A stretch of DNA of 6,499 nucleotides, from assembly GCA_002733385.1 (NCBI GenBank), contig NVVO01000042.1:6653-13151 (forward strand). The letters run 5' to 3'. Origin of the DNA: Robiginitomaculum sp. (GTDB lineage: Bacteria > Pseudomonadota > Alphaproteobacteria > Caulobacterales > Maricaulaceae). Made by a program: the position numbers and the translations under genes. The first letter of the stretch is position 1. The number at the start of each line of letters is the position of its first letter. Below the pieces are notes generated by a model. It saw only the letters and a program-made list of their open reading frames with translations, was not told where the DNA came from and did not search any database. Positions 1 through 6,368 of this stretch are shown piece after piece.

Positions 1-62
1 TCGTGATTGAACAGAGCGATTCCGGCGGCGGGGCGGTATTTTTTAGGGTCTCGCGGCATCAT
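1..62 (-). CDS. rppH: Nudix hydrolase, probably RNA pyrophosphohydrolase RppH (N-terminal fragment)
   Basis: Only the first 20 codons are present; the gene runs off the left edge. The peptide is MMPRDPKKYRPAAGIALFNH. The stretch YRPAAGIALFNH matches the start of the Nudix fold in RppH proteins, where a YRP/HRP-x-VG-hydrophobic-N segment precedes the V(F/W)xGRR strand. RppH removes pyrophosphate from the 5' triphosphate of mRNA and so opens it to RNase E decay. The Nudix box lies outside the window, so catalysis cannot be checked. Two adjacent ATG codons (at 62 and 59) can both serve as start; I chose the first. It starts three bases after the stop of the deacetylase gene, with no clear Shine-Dalgarno sequence, which suggests coupling to the upstream gene. 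Finding this gene next to the deacetylase and ctpA is usual in alphaproteobacteria and supports the call. Another Nudix family member is possible. Confidence 0.72.
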   Translation of the reverse strand, partial: MMPRDPKKYRPAAGIALFNH

Positions 63-65
63 GAT

Positions 66-1241
66 TTATCTGGATTTGAGAGCATAAGACACCGGGGCCA
101 GCTCTATATTTTCTGGTTTGTTTGCCAGCCAAGCCCGTATACCATCTATGGTACCTGGATAGGAAAAACCCATACCAACGGGTGTTTTTTCATAGCTTTT
201 CGCTTGCAGGCTTTGGATATTGCGGCGCACTGCGGCACTATCTTGCTGCGTTTCATCAATAAAGGCGTCGGCCATTATGGCCGGCAAACCTTCACGCCGG
301 GCTATTGGCCCGATACGGGCATTTTCCAAAGCGCCGTCGTAAATAAAACCCAAGCCGGCGGATTTTAAATATTTGACAATCGGCAGCAATGCGGCTTCAT
401 TATTGACCAGACGTGCGCCGCCGTAATTGGTCACGGCGAAATAACCTTGGGCCCGTGCCAAAAAATATTCCAAGTTTTTAATATTGGTTTTTTCATCGGC
501 TCCAATCCGTAGAGTGCGCGTCTCAACGGGGCCAATGCCTTGCATAGGCAGCTCGATCATGACTTCATGGCCACGGGCCCGGGCTTGGTTGATCCAGTTT
601 TGCAACCCCGGAGCTTCTGCGGCAAAGGACAGGGTAACTGCGCCCGGCAGCTCATTTATGGCCTTGCGGGTCACCATGGGATTGATGCCAAGACCGCCAA
701 TGACTAGGGAGATATATTTGGTATCCACCTTAGGCGTAAACGGTTTGGCATAGGCAAGAACGGCAGTGCGCCCGTCCTTGTGCGGCGTGGGTACGGCCCC
801 AAAACTGGTCATGCGGCTCAACCCGGATGCAGGGGCAGGGGCTAGGGGGGTGAAGTCCGTTATGGTCTTGCGGTTATCCAGCGGACGTCCGTCTATCATA
901 ACGGAGCCGGAAGGGCGTGAACTTGGATTGGTTTTAACCGTTCGGCGCTTTGGTTCGCCAACCAGCGAGACCCGTTCGGTAGGGTTGACATTTGCGGGGA
1001 TATTATCTTGGGCTAACAAATCCGGTAATTGCACGTCTTGGTCAGAGGATTTTACAGCGCTAGGATCTGGTAATGCGACTTCAAATATTGGGCCTTTATC
1101 GGGTTTATTTTTCGCCGAAATATTTAACCACGACCAAACCGAAAGTGTGAGGATTGCCAAAAGCAAAACGGCGCTTAGCCCATGCTTGCGCACGGACGGC
1201 ATTTTTTTGGGCGTTCTGCGAATATGTTTGGCCATAGCCAT
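66..1241 (-). CDS. Divergent polysaccharide deacetylase family protein (YibQ/DUF610-like)
   Basis: A 391-residue protein with a basic N-terminus, one membrane segment at about residues 21-39 with no obvious cleavage site, a Pro/Ser-rich low-complexity linker at about 45-170, and a C-terminal domain at about 175-390. It is probably anchored in the inner membrane with the domain in the periplasm. Family landmarks are ISLVIGGLGI (177-186), GHEVMIELPM (224-233), GYFAVTNYGGARL (266-278) and FIYDG (299-303). The fold is that of NodB-type deacetylases, but the Asp-Asp of motif 1 is replaced by Gly-Gly (182-183) and the usual second metal-binding His motif is not visible, so ordinary metal-dependent deacetylation is unlikely. 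The role of the family is not settled; an envelope or peptidoglycan function is inferred from its position beside envC and ctpA. The first in-frame ATG (1241) is used; a second ATG two codons on is equally possible. It follows the second S41 gene by 44 bases and was probably co-transcribed with it. Confidence 0.87.
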   Translation of the reverse strand: MAMAKHIRRTPKKMPSVRKHGLSAVLLLAILTLSVWSWLNISAKNKPDKGPIFEVALPDPSAVKSSDQDVQLPDLLAQDNIPANVNPTERVSLVGEPKRRTVKTNPSSRPSGSVMIDGRPLDNRKTITDFTPLAPAPASGLSRMTSFGAVPTPHKDGRTAVLAYAKPFTPKVDTKYISLVIGGLGINPMVTRKAINELPGAVTLSFAAEAPGLQNWINQARARGHEVMIELPMQGIGPVETRTLRIGADEKTNIKNLEYFLARAQGYFAVTNYGGARLVNNEAALLPIVKYLKSAGLGFIYDGALENARIGPIARREGLPAIMADAFIDETQQDSAAVRRNIQSLQAKSYEKTPVGMGFSYPGTIDGIRAWLANKPENIELAPVSYALKSR

Positions 1242-1285
1242 ACTTATCGTGGGCTTAGGGTAAACACCAGTGAAATAAGAGCGGT

Positions 1286-2623
1286 TTACTGCTCAAAGGC
1301 GGTGCGAAGACGGGTTTTGAAATCAGCAGATTTGAGAATTTTGACGGCTTCCTCCAATTGATAATCCTTATCGTCCGGCCAGTCTTTGGGCGGGTATTGT
1401 ATCGCGTCCTTGTCCTTGCCGTTTTGTTCGCCTTCGGTTGAGCGGATGATGGCGTCGAGGGCATTTGGCAGGCTGGCTTCGCTTATGCGCGAATTTTCCT
1501 TGCCGTCGTCAACAAAGGATTCGATCCAGACATCCGGCTTGATACCAAGCCCCTGTATGGAGCGGCCCGACGGTGTGAAATACCGGGCCGTGGTCAAGCG
1601 CAGCGCACCTTTGCGGCCATTTGAGAGGGGGATTACGGATTGCACAGAGCCTTTACCAAAGGTCGGCGTGCCGATGATCAGGGCCCGGCCACGGTCTTGC
1701 AAGGCCCCGGCTACGATCTCGGACGCCGATGCAGTATTGTTATTGATCAAAACGACCATAGGCACGTCCGCCAGCTTTTCGCCTTGCGCGGCATTATAGC
1801 GGCTATTGTCATCTTTTTGTCGACCACGAACGGATACCACTTCGCCGCCGTTCAGAAAAATACCCGAGACTTTGACGCTCTGGTCCAAACGGCCCCCACC
1901 ATTGCCGCGAATATCAAGAACGAGACCAGGTAGTGGGCCGCCGTTTTCGCTGGTCAGTAAATCAATGGCTTCTTCCAAATCACGGCCCAAATGGTCGTTG
2001 AGGAATGTTTCCAGATAAATATATCCGACGCCTTCATACATGCGGTGACGAACGGCCCGGCCCTGGACAACCTCGCGCACAACAACGACATCTCTTGGTT
2101 CCTGGTCCGGGCTTATCACTGTAATCGTAATCGGGTCTCCGGCCAGTCCGCGCATTTTTTCCACGGCGTTGCTTAGGGTTTTGCCTTTAATGTCATCGCC
2201 TTCAACATGACTGATAAAATCTCCAGCTTTTATGCCGGCGCGAGCGGCAGGCGCTCCAGGATTGGCATAACCGACTTTAATTAAACCGTCTTCCATGGTC
2301 ACCTCAATGCCAAGACCGCCGTATTCCCGCCGTTCGCGCTCTTGCTGTTTTTCAAACCCAGACGGGGACACATAACGTGAATGCGGGTCAAGGGACTGTA
2401 GCAATCCATTTAGGGCGTCGCTGACCAGACTTTCTGCGTCTACATCTTCCACATAACCGTCTTGTACCCGGCTTAAAACATCGGCGAACAAAGCCAGTCC
2501 CGCATAGGTTTCCTGCTCGCTGTCAAATTTTGTATCGGCCAGTGTGCGCAAGGACACGCCCAGGCCCAACCCAAACACAATGAGCAGCACCAGTCGCACA
2601 GTTTTCTTGATAGGCAAATGCAC
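1286..2623 (-). CDS. S41 family carboxy-terminal processing protease, second tandem copy
   Basis: A 445-residue paralogue of the ctpA product encoded just upstream; about half the positions are identical by eye across the core. A membrane/signal segment lies at about residues 8-29, then the N-terminal S41 region with GLLQSLDPHSRYVSP (73-87), a PDZ domain at about 102-170 (EYGGLGIEV at its start), and the protease core at about 195-370. The catalytic Ser299 (in NNTASASEI), Lys324 and Gln328 (in TFGKGSVQ) are all present, with the 25-residue Ser-Lys spacing of the family, so it should be active. Differences from the first copy: RGNGGG instead of the common RGNPGG (239-244), TASASE instead of SASASE, a charged QERERRE run before the PDZ domain (94-100), and a less acidic tail. 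Expected in the periplasm or inner membrane. The start is GTG (2623), three bases after the ctpA stop; AAGG seven bases upstream supports it. No other start with a good site is seen. It is likely translated from the same mRNA as ctpA. Confidence 0.94.
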   Translation of the reverse strand: MHLPIKKTVRLVLLIVFGLGLGVSLRTLADTKFDSEQETYAGLALFADVLSRVQDGYVEDVDAESLVSDALNGLLQSLDPHSRYVSPSGFEKQQERERREYGGLGIEVTMEDGLIKVGYANPGAPAARAGIKAGDFISHVEGDDIKGKTLSNAVEKMRGLAGDPITITVISPDQEPRDVVVVREVVQGRAVRHRMYEGVGYIYLETFLNDHLGRDLEEAIDLLTSENGGPLPGLVLDIRGNGGGRLDQSVKVSGIFLNGGEVVSVRGRQKDDNSRYNAAQGEKLADVPMVVLINNNTASASEIVAGALQDRGRALIIGTPTFGKGSVQSVIPLSNGRKGALRLTTARYFTPSGRSIQGLGIKPDVWIESFVDDGKENSRISEASLPNALDAIIRSTEGEQNGKDKDAIQYPPKDWPDDKDYQLEEAVKILKSADFKTRLRTAFEQ

Positions 2624-2626
2624 GTT

Positions 2627-3949
2627 TTAACCTTTTGCTGAGGCCAATAAGGTTTTGTAGGAACCGTCCTTGAGAATTTCCACGGCCCTTTTGAGCTGGA
2701 AATCGTCTTCGACATCAAAATCTTTCGGCGGATATTCTACATCCAATTTTTCGTCGTCCGCATTATCTTCATCGCCGTTTTCATTTTTAATGGCATTGGG
2801 TAGTTCAGACTCGCGCATGGATATATCAACTTTTTCTTCGTCGAGCAGAGCATAAGAGACGGCAATATCCGGCGTGATACCTGTGCCCTGGATAGAGCGT
2901 CCCGCCGGGGTGTAATAGCGCGATGTGGTAAGCTTGAGAGCGCCGTCGCGGCCATTTCGCAAAGGAATGACGGATTGAACCGAACCTTTGCCAAAAGTGG
3001 TCATGCCCAGGACAAGCCCCCGGTTTCTGTCTTGCAAGGCGCCGGCGACGATCTCAGATGCGGAAGCTGATGCGCCGTCGATCAGGACAATAACTGGTGT
3101 GTTTTTCAATAATTGCCCGTCTTCGGCGCTGTAAGATTGTGTGTCTATTGTCCGACGACCGCGTGTAGATACCACTTCTCCTCCGTCTAAAAATGCGCTG
3201 GAGACAAAGATTGACTGGTCCAGCAAGCCGCCAGGATTGCCCCGTAAGTCCAGAATTATGCCCGGAATTTTTCCGCCCAGTTCTTTGCGTATATCGTCAA
3301 CAGATGTGGCAAAGGAGGTGGAGGTTTTTTCGTTAAATTGTGAAATCCGTAAATAGCCCATGCCGTCTTTGATTTCCCAGCGCACCGGAATACGTTCGAT
3401 AATTTCGCGTACCATAGGGATATCGCGGGGTTCTTCACCCCTGCGCACCACGGTAACAGTAATCGGTTCACCAGGTTTACCGCGCATTTTATCAACCGCG
3501 TCATTTAGGCTAAACCCTAGAATAGACACTCCGTCAACCGCCGTCAGATAATCCCCGGATTTAATGCCGGCCTTTTTAGCGGGGGTACCGTCAAAAGGAG
3601 ATACAACTTTGACCACACCTTCTTCCATGGTGACTTCCATACCAAGCCCGCCGTATTCGCCCGAAGTGCTGATCAGCATATCATCAAACCGATCTGGTGT
3701 GATATAACTGGAATGAGGATCCAAGCCTTGCAACATTCCGTTGATGGCATCGTCGATCAAATCGGCATTGTCTACAGGCACCACATAGCCGCTACGCACC
3801 CTCGCCATAACATCAGCGAGCAAGTCAAGTTGCTCAAATGTTTGCTCTTGTTTGGATTTTTCTACCGCGACAGCACTTTGGTTGGAGGTCGAAAAAGCAA
3901 ATAGGGCGCTGGCGGCGACGACACCGATGGTTGGTAAGATATATTTCAT
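2627..3949 (-). CDS. ctpA: S41 family carboxy-terminal processing protease CtpA
   Basis: A 440-residue periplasmic serine protease that cleaves proteins near their C-termini. An N-terminal signal segment spans about residues 3-28, with AVA (26-28) a plausible signal peptidase site. The S41 N-terminal region contains GMLQGLDPHSSYITP (71-85). A PDZ domain at about 98-170 starts with EYGGLGMEV; PDZ domains in this family bind the substrate C-terminus and gate the active site. The core has YLRISQF (199-205), LDLRGNPGG (233-241), Ser296 in DGASASASEI, and Lys321 with Gln325 in TFGKGSVQ: the full catalytic set. Length is usual for the family. The C-terminal tail is strongly acidic (389-404: many Asp and Glu), then a YPPKD motif shared with the second copy. 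The ATG at 3949 is preceded by GGAGAG at ideal spacing. It lies 121 bases downstream of envC, the usual alphaproteobacterial neighbour; in some bacteria CtpA acts on peptidoglycan hydrolases or their partners. Substrate here is unknown. Confidence 0.96.
   Translation of the reverse strand: MKYILPTIGVVAASALFAFSTSNQSAVAVEKSKQEQTFEQLDLLADVMARVRSGYVVPVDNADLIDDAINGMLQGLDPHSSYITPDRFDDMLISTSGEYGGLGMEVTMEEGVVKVVSPFDGTPAKKAGIKSGDYLTAVDGVSILGFSLNDAVDKMRGKPGEPITVTVVRRGEEPRDIPMVREIIERIPVRWEIKDGMGYLRISQFNEKTSTSFATSVDDIRKELGGKIPGIILDLRGNPGGLLDQSIFVSSAFLDGGEVVSTRGRRTIDTQSYSAEDGQLLKNTPVIVLIDGASASASEIVAGALQDRNRGLVLGMTTFGKGSVQSVIPLRNGRDGALKLTTSRYYTPAGRSIQGTGITPDIAVSYALLDEEKVDISMRESELPNAIKNENGDEDNADDEKLDVEYPPKDFDVEDDFQLKRAVEILKDGSYKTLLASAKG
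2631..2634 (-). promoter_or_regulatory. Ribosome binding site of the second S41 gene
   Basis: AAGG lies within the last codons of ctpA, seven bases before the GTG at 2623. It decides for the GTG start. The site straddles the end of ctpA, so ribosomes finishing ctpA could reinitiate here. Confidence 0.6.
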
Positions 3950-3955
3950 GTGTTT

Positions 3956-3961
3956 CTCTCC
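3956..3961 (-). promoter_or_regulatory. Ribosome binding site of ctpA
   Basis: GGAGAG stands six bases before the ATG at 3949. It is the strongest Shine-Dalgarno match before an ATG in the window and fixes the ctpA start. Confidence 0.8.
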
Positions 3962-3977
3962 AGATATTTAGCGAGCT

Positions 3978-4000
3978 TTAAGCGGTTCTTTAGCCGTTAA
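3978..4000 (-). repeat. Imperfect inverted repeat in the ctpA leader
   Basis: Arms TTAAGCGG (3978-3985) and CCGTTAA (3994-4000) pair with one unpaired base around an eight-base loop. It ends 17 bases before the ctpA ribosome binding site and has no following T run, so it is not a typical terminator. It could be a small leader hairpin or an operator, or chance. Confidence 0.3.
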
Positions 4001-4031
4001 TAGGCCTTGCAAGTTCGGATTACCAGAAATT

Positions 4032-4046
4032 ACCAATGGGATTGGT
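4032..4046. repeat. Perfect short inverted repeat between envC and ctpA
   Basis: ACCAAT, three bases, ATTGGT: a perfect six-base palindrome arm pair starting 24 bases after the envC stop. In the minus-strand RNA it forms a small hairpin without a following U run. It may be a weak 3' end structure for envC or a protein-binding site; the sequence alone does not decide. Confidence 0.3.
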
Positions 4047-4070
4047 GAAATTATGGTCATTTTTCCAATA

Positions 4071-5339
4071 TTATCCTTTTATGCGTGCAAGAGCGGGGCC
4101 AATCCAGGGTTTCGGGTTGATACTCTTGCGATTTTTACGAAATTCCATGAATAATTCGGGGGCTTTGCCTGCACTTGCGGCCGGAGTACCTGGCATTAGG
4201 CCAAGGGGTTCTCCGGCTTTGACGCTGGCTCCTGGATTTGTGAATGTTTCGCCCAAACCCGTCAGGACGATAAAATACCCGTCGCCAACATTCAGTATGA
4301 CCACATGGTCGTCGTTAAACGGCCCTGAAAACTCAACCCGGCCAGCAAATGGAGCAATAACTTGCGCCTTGGGGCTGGACTTTATGCTAATGCCCTTAGC
4401 CACAATTCCGCCTGCAAGTCTGGCACCATAATTGCGGATTAGTGTGCCAAATACGGGCAATGGAACTTGGCCTCTGGCATCCGCAAACCGGGTTGTTCCT
4501 GTAGGAATATAGACCGGGGAGGGCAGTTTACCAGTCTTGGGTTTGAGGCGCGGGACGGGATTGCGGTTGGTACGGGACGGTTTGAGGCGCGGACGAATGG
4601 CTTGGGCTCTGTCTTCAAATTGGGCAATGAGATCGCGTAAATCCTTGGCTTGGCGGGCCAAATCTGTGGCCTGCGCAGTTTTGCTTTGGCGATCCTTGTC
4701 CAATTGGTTGTCCAATTTGGTTTTGGAGTTGATGATGGATTTGATGGTGCCAAGCCTGACCTCTACGGCTTTGGCACTGCGCTCCATGTCACTGCGGCTC
4801 TTGACCATATCGTTGCGAATGTGTTGTAAATCCGAGAGGCTTTTTCGCAAGATAGCGGAGTTTTCGCTTAAGGACAGGCTGAGCGCCGAGAGTAGATGAG
4901 CGGCCCGCGCCGCATCTACGGCACTGTCCGGGTGTACCAAAAGTGCAGGCGGGGGGCTTTTGTCAATACGTTGCAAGGCCGCCAACATATCGCTAAGTGC
5001 GACCCTGTCCGAGAGGATCTTTGCTTTGAGGCTTGCTTCTTGGCGCGATAGCTCGGCTAACTTCCTACGGGCTTTTGTTTCGGCCCGTTCAAACCCGCGG
5101 GCCTTGCTGCTCGCAGCTACTAACTCGTTTTGCAAGCCGTCTATTTCGCCGCGTATTTTGTCTTGTCGGACTGCAAGGTTCTGTGCTTGCTTTTCCGCCT
5201 GTTCTTGTTGACCGGTCAAACTTTCGAGCTGGCCCGGATCAGTATTTTGCGCAAATGTCGCCGTCGCCAGACATGTTAGTAGTGGTGTTGCCAGACAGGT
5301 AAAAAACAATGTAATAATCAATATCCGGTTCATATTCAT
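4071..5339 (-). CDS. envC: EnvC-like murein hydrolase activator (degenerate LytM/M23 domain)
   Basis: A 422-residue secreted protein. The signal peptide covers about residues 1-30 and likely ends at TFA before Gln31. A long coiled coil rich in Ala, Lys, Glu and Gln runs about 35-250, interrupted by PPPALLVHPDSAVDAARAA (129-147), a segment typical of EnvC relatives. A basic proline-rich linker with RLKP twice (251-254, 264-267) leads to a LytM domain at about 295-412. The zinc ligands of active M23 peptidases are absent: the HxxxD region reads GIVAKGISIK (311-320), and the HxH region reads YFIVLTGL (355-362). The closing ELFMEFRKNRKSINPKPWI (395-413) is the usual last strand. Loss of the metal site is known for EnvC, which activates AmiA/AmiB-type amidases at the division site instead of cutting peptidoglycan; the same role is inferred here. 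No clear ribosome binding site precedes the ATG; the Met at codon 3 is an alternative start. It sits 107 bases after rlmH. Confidence 0.88.
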   Translation of the reverse strand: MNMNRILIITLFFTCLATPLLTCLATATFAQNTDPGQLESLTGQQEQAEKQAQNLAVRQDKIRGEIDGLQNELVAASSKARGFERAETKARRKLAELSRQEASLKAKILSDRVALSDMLAALQRIDKSPPPALLVHPDSAVDAARAAHLLSALSLSLSENSAILRKSLSDLQHIRNDMVKSRSDMERSAKAVEVRLGTIKSIINSKTKLDNQLDKDRQSKTAQATDLARQAKDLRDLIAQFEDRAQAIRPRLKPSRTNRNPVPRLKPKTGKLPSPVYIPTGTTRFADARGQVPLPVFGTLIRNYGARLAGGIVAKGISIKSSPKAQVIAPFAGRVEFSGPFNDDHVVILNVGDGYFIVLTGLGETFTNPGASVKAGEPLGLMPGTPAASAGKAPELFMEFRKNRKSINPKPWIGPALARIKG

Positions 5340-5396
5340 ATACAGACATTAGAGCTAAACTATAGGTTTGTGCAAGAGGCAGGCTGCGCACCCAGT

Positions 5397-5413
5397 TTGT
5401 GATTTCAGCACAA
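5397..5413. repeat. Short inverted repeat between rlmH and envC
   Basis: TTGTG, seven bases, CACAA. A perfect five-base arm pair, in the 107-base gap before envC. It could be an operator half-site pair, but arms this short arise often by chance, and no convincing promoter is seen beside it. Confidence 0.2.
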
Positions 5414-5415
5414 TT

Positions 5416-5445
5416 CTTAAAGCCCCCGCAAGTTTAAGGGCTAAG
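5416..5445 (-). terminator. Imperfect hairpin right after rlmH, possible weak terminator
   Basis: It begins two bases after the rlmH stop. In minus-strand RNA, CTTAGCCC pairs with GGGC-TT-TAAG: eight pairs with a two-base bulge and a twelve-base loop. No U run follows, so it may slow or partly stop transcription, or protect the 3' end of the rsfS-rlmH message, more than act as a full terminator. Confidence 0.35.
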
Positions 5446-5446
5446 C

Positions 5447-5917
5447 TTAATCCCTGTGATAGGGTGTTCCCGCCAATATGGACAGGGCTCTGTAGATTTG
5501 CTCGGCCAGCATGACGCGGACTAATTTGTGGGGCCAGGTTGGTTTACCGAGCTGCCACTTAACCGCGCCAACTGGCAGAGCATTTGGCTCAAACCCGTCG
5601 GCACCACCAATGGCAAATACCAAATTACCCATGCCGTCATCGCGCCAATTGGCCAGTTGTTTGGTTATTTGCCGGGAAGTCAGAGCCTTGCCGCCCTCGT
5701 CCAGCACGACCAATATATCGTCTGGTTTGGCAGCGGCAAGAACGGCGCGGGTTTCATCAGTGCGGGTTTTGGCGGCGCGAATATCCACTTGGCTTTCGGA
5801 AATTTTGGCAAAGCCGATATTTCGGCCAATCAGCCCCGCGCGGTTTAGGTAATCATCAACAAGATCTCGCTCTGGCCCGGACTTTATGAGCCCGGCAGCT
5901 CGAATGGTGATGTTCAC
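5447..5917 (-). CDS. rlmH: 23S rRNA (pseudouridine1915-N3)-methyltransferase RlmH
   Basis: A 156-residue SPOUT-class methyltransferase that uses S-adenosylmethionine to methylate pseudouridine 1915 in helix 69 of 23S rRNA on assembled ribosomes. Length fits the family (about 155). Landmarks: the N-terminal MNITIRAAGLIKSGPE, LVVLDEGGKALTSRQ (69-83), the SAM-binding FAIGGADG (101-108), and the C-terminal knot WPHKLVRVMLAEQIYRA (128-144) ending in GTPYHRD (150-156). The His and Arg of the YHR ending, important in the family, are present. The start codon is GTG, and its GTGA overlaps the rsfS stop TGA by four bases, which points to translational coupling; only weak Shine-Dalgarno complementarity precedes it. 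Pairing with rsfS is very common in bacteria, as both act on the large subunit. Confidence 0.97.
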   Translation of the reverse strand: MNITIRAAGLIKSGPERDLVDDYLNRAGLIGRNIGFAKISESQVDIRAAKTRTDETRAVLAAAKPDDILVVLDEGGKALTSRQITKQLANWRDDGMGNLVFAIGGADGFEPNALPVGAVKWQLGKPTWPHKLVRVMLAEQIYRALSILAGTPYHRD

Positions 5918-6318
5918 GGGTTGTTTATATCGTCGCTAGTAGGCGAAACTGACCACAATTTTTCCAGCGCATAAAATTCGCGCACTTCTGGCCGAAACAT
6001 ATGCACAATCACATCACCGGCGTCGATCAACACCCAGTCATTTTGCTTATTGCCTTCGATACCCAGTTTCTTTAGCCCGATTTCTTTCAGCCCGCGCAAA
6101 ATATAATCTGAAAGTGCGCTGACATGGCGGTTGGAGCGGCCAGACGCCACAATCATCACATCGGCAATAGAACTTTTGCCAGCCAGGTTCAGCCGCACAA
6201 TGTCCTCGGCGCTTTGTGTGTCTAAAATATCATAAATGAAATCCGCCAGCTCGGCAGAATTCTGCCTTGTGCTTTTGTGCATATCTTTTTGGATGTCTTC
6301 TTGCATGCCTTCTGGCAT
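5914..6318 (-). CDS. rsfS: Ribosome silencing factor RsfS (RsfA/Iojap family)
   Basis: A 134-residue protein of the Iojap/DUF143 family that binds ribosomal protein L14 (uL14) and blocks joining of the subunits when translation must be damped. Core motifs are all present: DVMIVASGRSNRHV (53-66), DWVLIDAGDVIVHMF (94-108) and REFYALEKLW (113-122). The N-terminus of about 20 residues before SAELADFIYD is an extra, charged, Met-rich stretch, so the start is uncertain. The first ATG (6318) is given here, but nothing like a ribosome binding site stands before it. The frame stays open upstream to a stop at 6372, and a CTG at 6357 has GGAG seven bases ahead, downstream of a good promoter; using it would give 147 residues beginning (M)TNTSDAHSAAPN. 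The stop overlaps the rlmH start. nadD, often the upstream neighbour, is not visible. Confidence 0.95.
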   Translation of the reverse strand: MPEGMQEDIQKDMHKSTRQNSAELADFIYDILDTQSAEDIVRLNLAGKSSIADVMIVASGRSNRHVSALSDYILRGLKEIGLKKLGIEGNKQNDWVLIDAGDVIVHMFRPEVREFYALEKLWSVSPTSDDINNP

Positions 6319-6354
6319 ATTTGGGGCGGCGCTGTGCGCATCAGATGTATTGGT

Positions 6355-6368
6355 CAGTGTCTTTCTCC
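6355..6368 (-). promoter_or_regulatory. Shine-Dalgarno site and possible CTG start of rsfS
   Basis: GGAG (6368-6365) is followed after seven bases by an in-frame CTG (6357-6355). No ATG, GTG or TTG occurs in frame between the upstream stop (6372) and the ATG at 6318. The layout suggests CTG initiation, which is rare but known; it needs protein evidence. Confidence 0.45.

Noticed and set aside
3..1263. Plus-strand open frames at 3-368, 484-753 and 766-1263
   Set aside because: They lie antisense to the deacetylase gene, have no family motifs, and follow the reverse complement of its coding sequence; the minus-strand gene explains the region.
1242..1285. Gap between the second S41 gene and the deacetylase gene as a promoter or terminator site
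   Set aside because: No -35/-10 pair, no hairpin and no T run are visible in these 44 bases.
5266..5279. Possible lipobox (LLTC, Cys23) in the EnvC signal peptide
   Set aside because: The residue before the Cys is Thr, not Gly, Ala or Ser, and a better signal peptidase I site (TFA before Gln31) follows.
5266..5297. GCCAGACA repeated 24 bases apart in the envC signal peptide (TCLAT twice)
   Set aside because: Only the eight bases match well; the rest of the 24-base units differ, so it is most simply a low-complexity hydrophobic signal peptide.
5511..5889. Three overlapping plus-strand open frames of about 100 codons across rlmH
   Set aside because: rlmH on the minus strand has every family motif; these are antisense shadows with unlikely composition.
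6225..6341. Minus-strand ATG at 6341 giving a small peptide of about 39 codons overlapping the rsfS start, as a possible leader peptide
   Set aside because: It lies too far (23 bases) from the GGAG site, and the peptide is out of frame within the rsfS coding region with no recognisable features.
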